Part shown: positions 13,418 to 21,961 of the stretch, piece by piece
Numbering within the stretch: the first letter of the stretch is position 1
How the letters are laid out: every line of letters begins with the position of its first letter
Source: Prevotella sp. UBA4341
GTDB lineage: Bacteria; Bacteroidota; Bacteroidia; Bacteroidales; Bacteroidaceae
Direction: 5' to 3'
DNA: 29,026 bases
Assembly: GCA_002393705.1 (NCBI GenBank)
Contig: DGTH01000115.1
Coordinates: forward strand, 1 to 29,026
The notes under the pieces: model-generated
Databases searched by the model: none
Seen by the model: only the letters and a program-made list of their open reading frames with translations
What the model was told of the DNA's origin: nothing
Position numbers and translations under genes: made by a program

Positions 13418-15364
13418 TTATGGAATAAAAAGTTGAGTAATCGGTTTTCCGCTCTCGTCAACGAAGCGTACACAAAAGTCGCTCAGTCCTGGACCGTTGA
13501 CCAGACAGAAGCGCACAACGTTGCGACCTTCCTTCAGCGTCAGGCGTGCCGACATGCCGTCGTCTTCCACCATGCGGCGGTCGCCGTCGAGCGTTAGCAC
13601 CTGCTCGTCGTTGAGCCACCAGCAGGAGGCACCGTTCGAGCCGGCTGCAAGGCGGACGTCCTTCATCTCCTGCTGACAGACGATGGTGGTCTCGCCCCAG
13701 AACAGCGAGTTGTAGGGTTCGCAACCTGCCCACTCTGCAAAGCGGAAGAGGCGTATGTTATACGTCCGACTGTCGATGGTGTGCCACTTGCCTTTCTTCG
13801 GGTTTACCTTCGGCAGTTCCTTGGCTACCATGTCGCTGAGGTAGCTTTCGGTAAGCACAATGTTCGAGCGCACCTCGTATGGGACGGGTTCCTGTAGCTT
13901 CCAACGGCGAATGAAGCCTGCAGCATCAGGGCTTGCCGATGGCGTTGTGGCAGTCGTAAAGTAATCAGGACGGTTGCGCAACTGCACCCAGTCCACATCG
14001 ACCGACTCGCCGTCGCAAATGACGACAAGGTTGCTCTCGTTCATAGGAAGGTACTCTAATGGTGCTGTCAGCGTGAGCCACTGACCGCTCTGGTCGCGGC
14101 GGAAGCCCCCGCGCTCGGTAATGACGGTGACGGGGATGCGGGCCAGCAGTTTCTTGCCTGCACGCAAGGTTAGCCCGGTGTTGGCCTTCGCACGAACGCA
14201 CACCACGGCATACGCATCTTTCAGCCCGTTGTAGTCAACGCCGTCATAGCGCACCCAGTCGCCTTTCTTCGGCAGCGAGACGTACCAGCCGCGAAAGCGG
14301 TTCAGCGTATCAAGGTATTCTGTTGTCACCCCATCAGCAGCACTGCTGTAGCGGTCAATCTGCAGCTGGTCGGTAGCCTTGCTGGTACCCACGCCACGCA
14401 GCGTAGGCTTCACTTCGCGGATGGTTCCGTCAGCGTTGAAGCTGATTTTCTCAATGCGTGCCGAGCGTCGCTTGTCCATCCAGGGGGAATAGTCGTTCCA
14501 GTGATAGAAGAGGTACCACTGCCCCCGATACTCCAGAATGGAGTGGTGGTTCGTCCAGCAGCGGTTGGCATGCTCCTGCATGATGATGCCCTTGAAGTCC
14601 CAGGGACCCAACGGGTTCTTTGACATGGCATAGGCCAACGTCTCCGTGCCGCCCTCCTGCCGAACCCAAGGAAAAGTCAAGTAGTACCACGAGCCGCGTC
14701 TGAAGGCAAAAGGACCTTCCTTAAAGCCGTCGGGTAGTCCCTCCATAGCCACCCCGCCAACCTGAATGGTGCCACCTTGTGGCATGCTGACGGTCTGCAG
14801 CTCGCCATCCAGCTCCAGCATATTGTCCTTCAGTTTGCCGCCACGAATGCCCATGCCGCTCCAGTAGATGTAGGCCTGGGCATCGTTGTCGATGAGCACA
14901 CAGGGATCGATGCCGGTGACACCCTTGAGGGGAGCTGCCTCTGGGGTAAACGGCCCTGTAGAGCTGTTGGACGTGGCCACGCCAATGGCAAAGCCACGTC
15001 CGTTCTTTGGTGCATCGGGGAAGTAGAAGTAGTACTGGCCGCCTCTCTCCACGCAGTCGGGTGCCCACATAGAGTAGCCGTCGGGCTTACCCCAGGGCAC
15101 CTGCTCCTGACTGACAATGACTCCATGATCCTGCCAGTCAGTCAGGTTCTCTGACGAGAAGACGTGATAGTCGGCCATGCAGAACCAGTCCTGTCGCTGG
15201 CCTTCAGGTGCCGGTATGTCGTGAGACGGATAAAGATACACCTTATTATTAAATACGCGAGCCGTTGGGTCGGCCGCAAACTGGTCGCGGACAATGGGGT
15301 TCTGTGCCTGCAGCTGTAGGGCGGTTGTCAGCAGCAAGAAGGGTAGTAAGCGTTTCTTTTTCAT
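13418..15364 (-). CDS. Secreted GH43 glycosidase with CBM6-like domain
   Basis: The protein has 648 residues. The start is the ATG at 15364 (MKKKRLLPFLLLTTALQLQA, signal peptide); the longer open frame to 15487 runs through the promoter. The GH43 domain occupies about 25-335, with D32 (AADPTARVFNNKVYLYPSHD), D153 (GIDPCVLIDN) and E216 (GFKEGPFAFRRG) as the likely catalytic residues. Residues about 350-480 (GDWVRYDGVDYNGL, ESNLVVICDGESVDVDWVQL) look like a CBM6 sugar-binding domain. Residues about 530-648 form a further beta-sandwich region (GASCWWLNDEQVLTLDGD, GRNVVRFCLVNG). Likely activity is beta-xylosidase or alpha-L-arabinofuranosidase; the sequence alone does not decide. It is the first gene of the leftward unit. 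Confidence 0.88.
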   Translation of the reverse strand: MKKKRLLPFLLLTTALQLQAQNPIVRDQFAADPTARVFNNKVYLYPSHDIPAPEGQRQDWFCMADYHVFSSENLTDWQDHGVIVSQEQVPWGKPDGYSMWAPDCVERGGQYYFYFPDAPKNGRGFAIGVATSNSSTGPFTPEAAPLKGVTGIDPCVLIDNDAQAYIYWSGMGIRGGKLKDNMLELDGELQTVSMPQGGTIQVGGVAMEGLPDGFKEGPFAFRRGSWYYLTFPWVRQEGGTETLAYAMSKNPLGPWDFKGIIMQEHANRCWTNHHSILEYRGQWYLFYHWNDYSPWMDKRRSARIEKISFNADGTIREVKPTLRGVGTSKATDQLQIDRYSSAADGVTTEYLDTLNRFRGWYVSLPKKGDWVRYDGVDYNGLKDAYAVVCVRAKANTGLTLRAGKKLLARIPVTVITERGGFRRDQSGQWLTLTAPLEYLPMNESNLVVICDGESVDVDWVQLRNRPDYFTTATTPSASPDAAGFIRRWKLQEPVPYEVRSNIVLTESYLSDMVAKELPKVNPKKGKWHTIDSRTYNIRLFRFAEWAGCEPYNSLFWGETTIVCQQEMKDVRLAAGSNGASCWWLNDEQVLTLDGDRRMVEDDGMSARLTLKEGRNVVRFCLVNGPGLSDFCVRFVDESGKPITQLFIP

Positions 15365-15395
15365 GTCTTGTAGCGTTCTGCGTCTATTTCTTTCG

Positions 15396-15427
15396 CAAAT
15401 GTAGCTATTAATTCCCGACCGACCAAA
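15396..15427 (-). promoter_or_regulatory. Promoter of the GH43 pair
   Basis: On the minus strand, TTTG (15427-15424), 20 bp, then TACATTTG (15403-15396), an excellent match to the Bacteroidetes consensus. The leader is about 25 bases. Confidence 0.8.
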
Positions 15428-15510
15428 TGTCTTTCCTGACCCAGAGGGAAAAAGATACATTGTAGAAAGTATTTGATACATCCACAAAGGTCATTCACAA
15501 AGAAATGTCG

Positions 15511-15518
15511 TACCTTTG
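15511..15518 (+). promoter_or_regulatory. -7 box of the esterase pair
   Basis: TACCTTTG lies 73 bp upstream of the esterase ATG. The -33 zone near 15487-15491 has no clear TTTG, so an activator may be needed. The divergent promoter for the GH43 genes is about 84 bp away, allowing shared control. Confidence 0.6.
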
Positions 15519-15591
15519 CACAGAAAAAAATAACATCTTCTTATAGCTTATGAAATTTCTCATCAGATAACTTCAAACACTACAATACACA

Positions 15592-17994
15592 ATGAAAAAG
15601 ACCATGCTATTCCTGCTCTGCTATCTCGCCCTAACGCTGACAGCACAAAGCCAACCCTTGATGAAAACCCATGTAGAAACCGGCGACGTAGAGGCTACGC
15701 CCGACGGTACCGACCTGGCCGTCTATAAAGCCATTCCCTATGCCGCCCCGCCCGTTGGCGAGCTGCGCTGGAAGGCACCCCAACCTGCCAAGCCCTGGCA
15801 GGGCGTGCTGAAGGCTGACAACTTCGGCCCCTGGCCACCGCAGCCCACACGCCCCGACCTGACCGAAGACATGATGAGCGAGGACTGCCTCTATCTCGGC
15901 ATTGCCACGCCGGCCACTTCAGCGGCCGACCGCTTGCCCGTCATGGTGTGGATTCACGGCGGCGGATTCCAGACAGGACACTACGGCGGCGACCTCTGGA
16001 CGTGTCTTGCCCGTCGCGGGGTGGTCGTCGTCAGCATCGAGTACCGCACGGGGGCCTTGGGCTTCATGGCTCATCCCGACCTGACCAAGGAGTCGAAGGA
16101 CGAACACAGCGGCAACTACGGACTGCTCGACCAGCTGTTTGCCCTGGAGTGGGTGCAGCGCAACATCAGCAACTTCGGCGGCGACCCCACCAACGTCACC
16201 ATCTTCGGCGAGTCGGCCGGTGCCATCAGCTGTAGTATGCTGGCTGGATCTCCCTTGGCAAAAGGACTCTTCCACAAAGTGATCAGCCATAGCGGCGGTT
16301 CGTTTGGTCCCTGGACCGACAGCCCCCGTACGCTGGCAGCCAACGCCTCGCAGCGAGGTGCCGAACAGCACGGACTGGCCTTTCAGAAACACCTGAAGAA
16401 AAAGTCTGTCAAGCAGATGCGCCAGCTCTCTACGCAGGAACTCTGCGGCCGTGAGGTGGGCTTCGGCGGCTTCTGGCCTTGCGTTGATGGCTACGTCATT
16501 ACCGACGACCTCTACCGTAACTACGAGCGGGGCGAATACAACGACGTGCCCGCCATCATCATGACCAACAGCGACGAAGGCGTGCTCTTCTCGCCAACGG
16601 AGGCTCACGCCGAACAGACACAGCAGAACATTCGCCGCATGTTTGGCGACATGGCCGACGAGGCCCTGCGCGTCTATCCTGCCAATACCGACGAGGAGGC
16701 CTACTTCGCCAATGGCGACACGTTCCGCGACATGGGTTTCGCCTGGCCGTCGTTCGCCTGGGCCAGCCTACAGTCGGAGACGGGCCAGAGCCCGGCCTAT
16801 GCAGCCTACCTGGCGCAACCTTCCGAATACTCGATTGTCGGAGCCAAGAAGCGTCACGGCGTAGCCCATGCCGACGACATCCTCTACCTGAACGGCATGT
16901 TCCTCTCGCAGGCCGATAAGTACCCCACTGAGGCCGCCGTGTCTGAAATCCTACAGCAGTACTGGGTAAACTTCGCCAAGACGGGCAACCCCAACGCCAA
17001 GGGACTGCCCTACTGGCCTGCCTTCGACAAGGACAAGCCCACCACAATGCAGTTCAGCAACGGCGCTTCACTCGTCCCCGTGCCCAACCGCGAGCAGATA
17101 GACTTCATAGACCGCTTCTTCCGGCAGCAGCGCAAGCTGACCGAGTACCAACGCAGGGCACTCAGCGTCGAGGCTGGCGGCACGGGTCCCTTCAAAGCCA
17201 TGATGAAGGAAGAAGCGACGCTCGCTGCCCACACCATCTTCGTGCCGCGCGACCTCTCGCTGTTCAGCACCGCCCGCCCGCTGCCCGTACTCGTCTGGGG
17301 CAACGGTGCCTGCAACAACTCGCCGTGGGAGCACTTCAAGTTCCTCAACGAAATAGCCTCCTACGGCTTCCTGGTCATTGCCACGGGCTACCTGCCCTAT
17401 GAGGAAGAGCCTTACGAAGGGCCCATGTCAACCGCCCAGCAGCAGATAGAGAGCCTCGATTGGGTCTTCCGTCAGAATAGCGACAAGCGCTCGCCTTACA
17501 ATGGCAAGATAGACACCCGCCACATCTGTCTTGCAGGCATGTCGTGCGGTGGTCTGCAGACGCTCTCCAACTGTGCCGACAAGCGCGTCACGTCACTCAT
17601 GATCTGCAACAGCGGACTCTTCAACGAGCAGAACGCCCACACCGCCGTGAGCGGCATGCCTATGCCCCCGAAGGAGAAACTGCAAGACATTCACTGCCCC
17701 GTGCTATACATGCTGGGCAGCGAGACCGACATAGCCTACGCCAACGGCATGGACGACTTCCACCGCATCCACCACGTGCCGGCCTGCGTCATCAATTATC
17801 CTGTAGGTCACGGCGGCACCTACCGCCAGCCCCATGGCGGCGAATTCTCCGTACCCGCACTGGCCTGGCTACAGTGGCAGCTGAAGGGCGACACCGAGGC
17901 TGCCGCCATGTTTACTGGACCGGCTCCCGAACTGCTGAAGCGTGAAGGCTGGACGCTGGAATGTAACGAACTCTTCAAACAATACAACCGATGA
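15592..17994 (+). CDS. Secreted double-domain esterase (carboxylesterase type B plus second alpha/beta hydrolase)
   Basis: The protein has 800 residues and a signal peptide (MKKTMLFLLCYLALTLTAQS). Residues about 25-515 are a type-B carboxylesterase: AIPYAAPPVGELRWKAPQP, the oxyanion stretch WIHGGGFQTGHYGG, and the nucleophile S208 in FGESAGAIS; a histidine is expected in the RHGVAHADDILYL region. Residues about 540-795 are a second alpha/beta hydrolase with LPVLVWGNGACNN, the nucleophile elbow GMSCGGLQ (S651), an acidic residue in LGSETDIAYAN and histidine in YPVGHGGTY. Each half keeps a catalytic serine, so two ester specificities are possible, for example feruloyl and acetyl. It is a fusion; the family is usually about 500 residues. 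The stop overlaps the next ATG. Confidence 0.87.
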   Translation: MKKTMLFLLCYLALTLTAQSQPLMKTHVETGDVEATPDGTDLAVYKAIPYAAPPVGELRWKAPQPAKPWQGVLKADNFGPWPPQPTRPDLTEDMMSEDCLYLGIATPATSAADRLPVMVWIHGGGFQTGHYGGDLWTCLARRGVVVVSIEYRTGALGFMAHPDLTKESKDEHSGNYGLLDQLFALEWVQRNISNFGGDPTNVTIFGESAGAISCSMLAGSPLAKGLFHKVISHSGGSFGPWTDSPRTLAANASQRGAEQHGLAFQKHLKKKSVKQMRQLSTQELCGREVGFGGFWPCVDGYVITDDLYRNYERGEYNDVPAIIMTNSDEGVLFSPTEAHAEQTQQNIRRMFGDMADEALRVYPANTDEEAYFANGDTFRDMGFAWPSFAWASLQSETGQSPAYAAYLAQPSEYSIVGAKKRHGVAHADDILYLNGMFLSQADKYPTEAAVSEILQQYWVNFAKTGNPNAKGLPYWPAFDKDKPTTMQFSNGASLVPVPNREQIDFIDRFFRQQRKLTEYQRRALSVEAGGTGPFKAMMKEEATLAAHTIFVPRDLSLFSTARPLPVLVWGNGACNNSPWEHFKFLNEIASYGFLVIATGYLPYEEEPYEGPMSTAQQQIESLDWVFRQNSDKRSPYNGKIDTRHICLAGMSCGGLQTLSNCADKRVTSLMICNSGLFNEQNAHTAVSGMPMPPKEKLQDIHCPVLYMLGSETDIAYANGMDDFHRIHHVPACVINYPVGHGGTYRQPHGGEFSVPALAWLQWQLKGDTEAAAMFTGPAPELLKREGWTLECNELFKQYNR

Positions 17995-19133
17995 AAAAAA
18001 CAATGCTTACTTTTGCACTGGGTGCCATGAGCTTTTACAGTGCTTCAGCCCAGGCCGACCCCAACTGTTACGTCTATCTCTGCCTCGGGCAATCCAACAT
18101 GGAGGGTAACGCCAATATCGAAGCCGTTGACCAGGAGTACGTTGACGAGCGTTTCCAGATGGTGGCCTGTGTCAATTTCACCAACCCTGCACGCCAGCTG
18201 GGAGAGTTCTACACGGCTTATCCACCCATCGTGCGTCCGTGGACAGGTCTCGGCATGGCCGACTACTTCGGCCGCTCCATGGTGGCCGCTCTACCCCGCG
18301 ACATTAAGGTCTGCGTGGTCGATGTGGCCATTGGCGGTGTCGATATCAAGGGATTCATGTCCGAAGAGGTGCCCACCTACCTCGAGACGGCCGAAGACTG
18401 GTTGAAAGCGTCGTTTGCTGCCTACGAAAACGACCCTTACAAGCGACTCGTCGATATGGCAAAGAAGGCCCAGCAGAAGGGTGTCATCAAGGGTATTCTG
18501 CTCCACCAGGGCGAAACGAACACCGGCCAGCAGGACTGGCCGCAGAAGGTAAAAACAGTCTATGAGCGACTGCTGAGCGACCTCGGTCTTCGGACTGCCG
18601 ACGTGCCCCTGTTCGTGGGCGAAGTGGTAAGTGCCGACCAGAACGGCCAGTGTGCCAGCCACAACAGCATCATTAACAACGTGCCCAACGTCATTCCTAC
18701 GGCTCACGTCGTTCACTCGCAGGGCTGTCCCGTACGGAGTGACCGCCTGCACTTCACTGCAGCCGGTTACCGCACCATGGGCAAGCGCTACGCCATGGAG
18801 GCTCTCAAGGCCTTAGGCCAGCCCGCCAAGGTCAATGACTCCTACACGCTACACGCCAGCCTGAAGAACCTCTACACCGCCACAGGCTTAGAGCCCATAG
18901 CCGACATCACCCTGCGTCCGGGCTATGAGCACAAACTCGACGTCAAGGCAACGTTCCTCGACGGCCACGTGGAAAACGTGTCGCAGGAGGCTGTCGTCAG
19001 TGCCACCGGGCCGCTCACCGTCAACGGCACGACCATCAAGGCCACGGGCGAAGGCCAGGCCACGGCGACCGTCAGCTATACAGACTTCACCGGCCAGACT
19101 GTCAGCACCACTGTAGCCATCAGCGTGAATTAA
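17991..19133 (+). CDS. Secreted SGNH-type carbohydrate acetylesterase (CE6/sialate esterase-like) with Ig-like tail
   Basis: The protein has 380 residues and a signal peptide ending near AQA (residues 1-22). Block I is CLGQSNMEGN with catalytic S35; the block with VDVAIGGVDIKG and the HQGETNTG stretch is typical of sialate O-acetylesterase/CE6 proteins. The last block SDRLHFTAAGYRTMG supplies D251 and H254. Residues about 300-380 look like a bacterial Ig-like domain (LDVKATFLDGHVENVS, TATVSYTDFTGQTVS). It would remove acetyl groups from xylan or a similar glycan in the periplasm or outside the cell. It is translationally coupled to the upstream esterase (ATGA overlap). Its stop is 1 bp from the stop of the convergent aminopeptidase gene. 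Confidence 0.86.
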   Translation: MKKTMLTFALGAMSFYSASAQADPNCYVYLCLGQSNMEGNANIEAVDQEYVDERFQMVACVNFTNPARQLGEFYTAYPPIVRPWTGLGMADYFGRSMVAALPRDIKVCVVDVAIGGVDIKGFMSEEVPTYLETAEDWLKASFAAYENDPYKRLVDMAKKAQQKGVIKGILLHQGETNTGQQDWPQKVKTVYERLLSDLGLRTADVPLFVGEVVSADQNGQCASHNSIINNVPNVIPTAHVVHSQGCPVRSDRLHFTAAGYRTMGKRYAMEALKALGQPAKVNDSYTLHASLKNLYTATGLEPIADITLRPGYEHKLDVKATFLDGHVENVSQEAVVSATGPLTVNGTTIKATGEGQATATVSYTDFTGQTVSTTVAISVN

Positions 19134-19134
19134 T

Positions 19135-20418
19135 TTAGCGGAAGAATTGCGTGAATGCCTTGACGGTGTAGATATGGTCGGCCACGCTGCCAGTCTCACG
19201 ACAGCTGTGCATGGCAAGGATGGCATTGCCCATATCGACACCTCTCAGCGGTATCGATGAAGCGAGGATGTTGCCCAAAGTGCTGCCGCCAGCCACGTCG
19301 CTGTGGTTGACGAAACGCTGAAACGGCACACCGGCCTCGCGGCAAATCTCAGCGAAGACAGCGGCAGAGACGGCATCGCTGGCATACTTCTGGGCGGCAT
19401 TGAACTTGATGACCGGGCCGCCGCCAAGCACGGGATGGTTCGTCGGGTCGTATTTCTCGCTGTAGTTGGGATGCCAGGCGTGGGCATTGTCGGCTGACAC
19501 CATGAAGGCTCGCTCGACCGCCTGATAGAATGCTTCCTCCGATGCACTCTGAGCCAGCGCAATGCGCTTCAGTAGTATCGACAGAAACGGACTGCCAGCC
19601 CCCTGCTTGGTCTGCGAGCCTGTCTCCTCGTTGTCGAAGATGGCCAGAACCTTTGTCGCGTCGGTCGTGGCGGTGCCAATCATCGCCTCCAGCCCTGCGA
19701 AACACATCGAAAGGTCGTCGAGACGACCGGAAGAGATAAACTCGTCATGCACGCCGAAGGTACAGGCTGGCGTGGCATCAGCCAGATAGAGGTCGAAGTC
19801 GAGGATATCCCCAGACTGGACACCCAGCTCGCCGCAGACGACGTTCATCAGCAGGTTCCCCCGTTCCAATTCATTGGTCACGATGCCAAGAATAGGCAGC
19901 ATATCCTTCTGCCTGCTCAATTTCACACCATCGTTAACCTGTCGGTTGAAATGGATGGCGAGGTTGCAGATTTGCAAGAGGGGACGTTTGACGTGCAACA
20001 GCAGTGTCTTGGGATGGAGCGCATCATCACCACGCACTATCACACGACCTGCAATCGTCAGCGGACGGTCGAACCATGTCGACATGACCGGACCTCCATA
20101 CACCTCTGTGTTCAGTTTCACGATTCCCCCCTCGCACAGCATCTCAGCATTGGGCTTGATGCGGAAAGTGGGCGAGTCACAGTGGGCGCAAATCATACGG
20201 AATCCGGCATCGGCCATCGGTTGGCGACCGATGTGGAAGGCATAGACCGACGAATCGTTCTTCGTCACGTAGAGTTTATCACCTGCCCGCACCTCTCCGA
20301 TGGGCATCTGAGGGTCCATACGACGATAGCCAGCGTTCTCCAGTTCGTTGGCGATGTTACTTGCTGCCAGGAAGTTCACTGGCGAAGCATCCAGAAAATC
20401 AAAAAGTCTCTTAATCAT
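19135..20418 (-). CDS. apeB: M18 family aspartyl aminopeptidase
   Basis: The protein has 427 residues and starts MIKRLFDFLDASPVNFLAAS at the ATG at 20418. It is a cytoplasmic, dodecameric zinc aminopeptidase that removes N-terminal Asp/Glu. Zinc and catalytic regions are ICAHCDSPTF (H79), SSGRLDDLSMC, FDNEETGSQTKQGAGS, VSADNAHAWHPNY and AILAMHSCRETGS near the end; SDVAGGSTLGN is also conserved. Length is normal for M18 proteins. It is a single gene with its own strong promoter. Confidence 0.95.
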   Translation of the reverse strand: MIKRLFDFLDASPVNFLAASNIANELENAGYRRMDPQMPIGEVRAGDKLYVTKNDSSVYAFHIGRQPMADAGFRMICAHCDSPTFRIKPNAEMLCEGGIVKLNTEVYGGPVMSTWFDRPLTIAGRVIVRGDDALHPKTLLLHVKRPLLQICNLAIHFNRQVNDGVKLSRQKDMLPILGIVTNELERGNLLMNVVCGELGVQSGDILDFDLYLADATPACTFGVHDEFISSGRLDDLSMCFAGLEAMIGTATTDATKVLAIFDNEETGSQTKQGAGSPFLSILLKRIALAQSASEEAFYQAVERAFMVSADNAHAWHPNYSEKYDPTNHPVLGGGPVIKFNAAQKYASDAVSAAVFAEICREAGVPFQRFVNHSDVAGGSTLGNILASSIPLRGVDMGNAILAMHSCRETGSVADHIYTVKAFTQFFR

Positions 20419-20431
20419 ATTGCAATTGTTG

Positions 20432-20599
20432 TTATTTGGACGCAAAGATACATAAAATGTCTGATATTACAAACATTTCAACGAAAACATAATAATAAAG
20501 GGTCTCTTCGATTTCAAGGAGTTTGGCCATAATGGGGATATGGCTTCGTTTGGCCCGCACCTTATGGTCCTTATAAAACCTAATTGACTTCTTGCTCAT
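20432..20599 (-). pseudogene. Short leftward ORF, probable remnant of a BRO-like gene
   Basis: The ATG at 20599 opens a frame of 55 codons starting MSKKSIRFYKDHKVRAKRSH. This start resembles, from memory, the N-terminus of phage-antirepressor-like (BRO) proteins of Bacteroidetes, normally followed by a W-D-x-E-x-x-x-W-W-F stretch that is missing here. The rest of the frame runs straight through the apeB promoter, so the end is not natural. Its start overlaps the stop of another tiny ORF (20596-20694) by ATGA. It is most likely debris at the edge of the acquired region. Confidence 0.3.
20443..20473 (-). promoter_or_regulatory. Promoter of apeB
   Basis: On the minus strand, TTTG (20473-20470), 19 bp, then TATCTTTG (20450-20443). 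The leader is about 20 bases. Confidence 0.78.
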
Positions 20600-20859
20600 A
20601 TCTCGTCTTCCTTTATTTCTGGTAACGTTTCTGTTCTTTGTCTTATAGCCTTGCTGCTCAGCGGTGTGACTTCACGAATCTGTCCCCGTGTCACAGATTA
20701 TGCACAAAGTGATAGAACTGACAAACGAATATCAGAAAAAGGTACAGAAAAGTGGGGAAAACAACATTTAAATGTGATTATTTACTAAATATACGAACGT
20801 TTTGTGTGTTCTTTCAGAGAAAAAGAGTAACTTTGTACCAAGAACAATAGAAATCCATT
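20596..20859. other. Non-coding boundary region with ORF remnants
   Basis: No complete gene was found. There is a leftward 32-codon frame with a GTG start (20694-20596; IREVTPLSSKAIRQRTETLP), a rightward 23-codon frame (20700-20771; MHKVIELTNEYQKKVQKSG), and, at the right end, the promoter of the regulator gene. Base composition shifts here from mixed to AT-rich, so this may be the junction of the acquired island. Confidence 0.4.
20828..20835 (+). promoter_or_regulatory. -7 box of the HTH regulator gene
   Basis: TAACTTTG lies 24 bp upstream of the ATG at 20860. A TTTG at 20801-20804 is 23 bp away, somewhat longer than the usual 19-21 bp. Confidence 0.55.
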
Positions 20860-21081
20860 ATGGACAAAGACATTAATCGCATCAAAGTCGTGCTTGCAGA
20901 GAAGAAAAGAACCAATAAGTGGTTGGCAGAACAGTTGGGATGTGCGCCTTCTACCATATCAAAATGGTGTACCAATGACTGCCAGCCAACAATGGAGACA
21001 TATCTAAGAATTGCAGACCTGCTTGATGTGGAACTGACAGAATTAGTAAGAACAAAGAAAAATCAAACACCCTCTTTATAA
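20860..21081 (+). CDS. Small Cro/CI-type (XRE) DNA-binding regulator
   Basis: The protein has 73 residues, essentially one helix-turn-helix domain: INRIKVVLAEKKRTNKWLAE (helix 1-2), QLGCAPSTISKWCTNDCQPT (recognition helix and following), ETYLRIADLLDVELTELV (helices 4-5). This size and position upstream of restriction-modification genes fit a controller (C) protein. The three repeats just downstream (21083-21139) are candidate operators. It is the first gene of the rightward defence operon. No enzymatic domain is seen. Confidence 0.85.
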   Translation: MDKDINRIKVVLAEKKRTNKWLAEQLGCAPSTISKWCTNDCQPTMETYLRIADLLDVELTELVRTKKNQTPSL

Positions 21082-21082
21082 G

Positions 21083-21139
21083 TTACTGGTTAACTATAAT
21101 ACACTTAGTGGGTAACTCGGAAAAGTTAGTGGGTAAGTC
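21083..21139 (+). promoter_or_regulatory. Three operator-like direct repeats
   Basis: TTAGTGGGTAACTC (21105-21118) and TTAGTGGGTAAGTC (21126-21139) are near-identical, and TTACTGGTTAACT (21083-21095) is a weaker third copy. Starts are 22 and 21 bp apart, two helical turns, so bound proteins would lie on one face of the DNA. They fill the gap between the HTH gene and the membrane protein gene. Confidence 0.6.
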
Positions 21140-21154
21140 AAATTGATTGAAAAA

Positions 21155-21928
21155 ATGAGTATAAGCGTAAATACAATTAAACGACTTCTGTGGGTATTGT
21201 TAGGAGTATTTGTCCTAACGTATTTAATTTCCCTAAATATAGAGTTCCATTTTGTTGCTGACATAAAATGGCTGTCTAACGAGTTCCTGTTTGCCATTGT
21301 TGGCGGGGCATTTGCAAGTCTCGTTATTGTAATTGTATGTGAAGTTATAAGGTATCGACAATTAAAGTTTGCAACAGAAGCAGCCTTGTTTTCAAACTTG
21401 GCAAACCTTTATGGGCAGTTCTTAATAATCAGAAGCAATTGTAAGAGAGCATTGAATAATCATGCCCTTGTTACGGACAATTTGATACAGCCTACCTGCA
21501 ATAATGCGATGATGTTTGCTGACTACATCAATGGGACTGATTATACACCTTTTTGCCAAAAGAACAAAATAAAAGATATCTTACTCAAATATAAGACAGA
21601 TAAATATCAAACTATGAAATCTGTCCTGTTCGGTTTTATAAATCTTCAGATTGCAATTCACACAGACAAGATTGAGTTGATAAAACAACAAGGTGCTTCT
21701 AATAATGTCACATCAGACTGTCCATACGTGAACAAAACGTTGAATAAAGTGATAAACCAGACAACAACTATTCTTACGTATCTTGACCAGATTATATCAC
21801 AAATTGATAACGAATTGGGAAATAAATACCACTGGCAGAATGTGAAACAAACTCTAAACACTTATCAAGAAAACTTCGTAGAGCAGAATTTGGATGTTTA
21901 TCTGAAAGAAGACGTTATCGTTTTCTAA
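21155..21928 (+). CDS. Two-helix membrane protein of unknown function
   Basis: The protein has 257 residues and starts at the ATG at 21155; a TTG four codons upstream is also possible. Two hydrophobic helices are visible: about 10-27 (LLWVLLGVFVLTYLISL) and about 44-63 (FLFAIVGGAFASLVIVIVCEV), followed by a cytoplasm-like soluble domain of about 190 residues rich in Asn, Lys and Thr. No known family was recognised. It sits between the regulator and the methylase gene on the same strand, 33 bp before the latter, so it is probably part of the defence operon. Codon use is AT-rich like its neighbours. Confidence 0.75.
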   Translation: MSISVNTIKRLLWVLLGVFVLTYLISLNIEFHFVADIKWLSNEFLFAIVGGAFASLVIVIVCEVIRYRQLKFATEAALFSNLANLYGQFLIIRSNCKRALNNHALVTDNLIQPTCNNAMMFADYINGTDYTPFCQKNKIKDILLKYKTDKYQTMKSVLFGFINLQIAIHTDKIELIKQQGASNNVTSDCPYVNKTLNKVINQTTTILTYLDQIISQIDNELGNKYHWQNVKQTLNTYQENFVEQNLDVYLKEDVIVF

Positions 21929-21961
21929 CCAAATACTAAAGACAATAAATACATTAAAATT

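Noticed and set aside
20700..20771. 23-codon rightward ORF (MHKVIELTNEYQKKVQKSG)
   Set aside because: Too short to support without homologues, and without a promoter nearby; described only as part of the boundary region.
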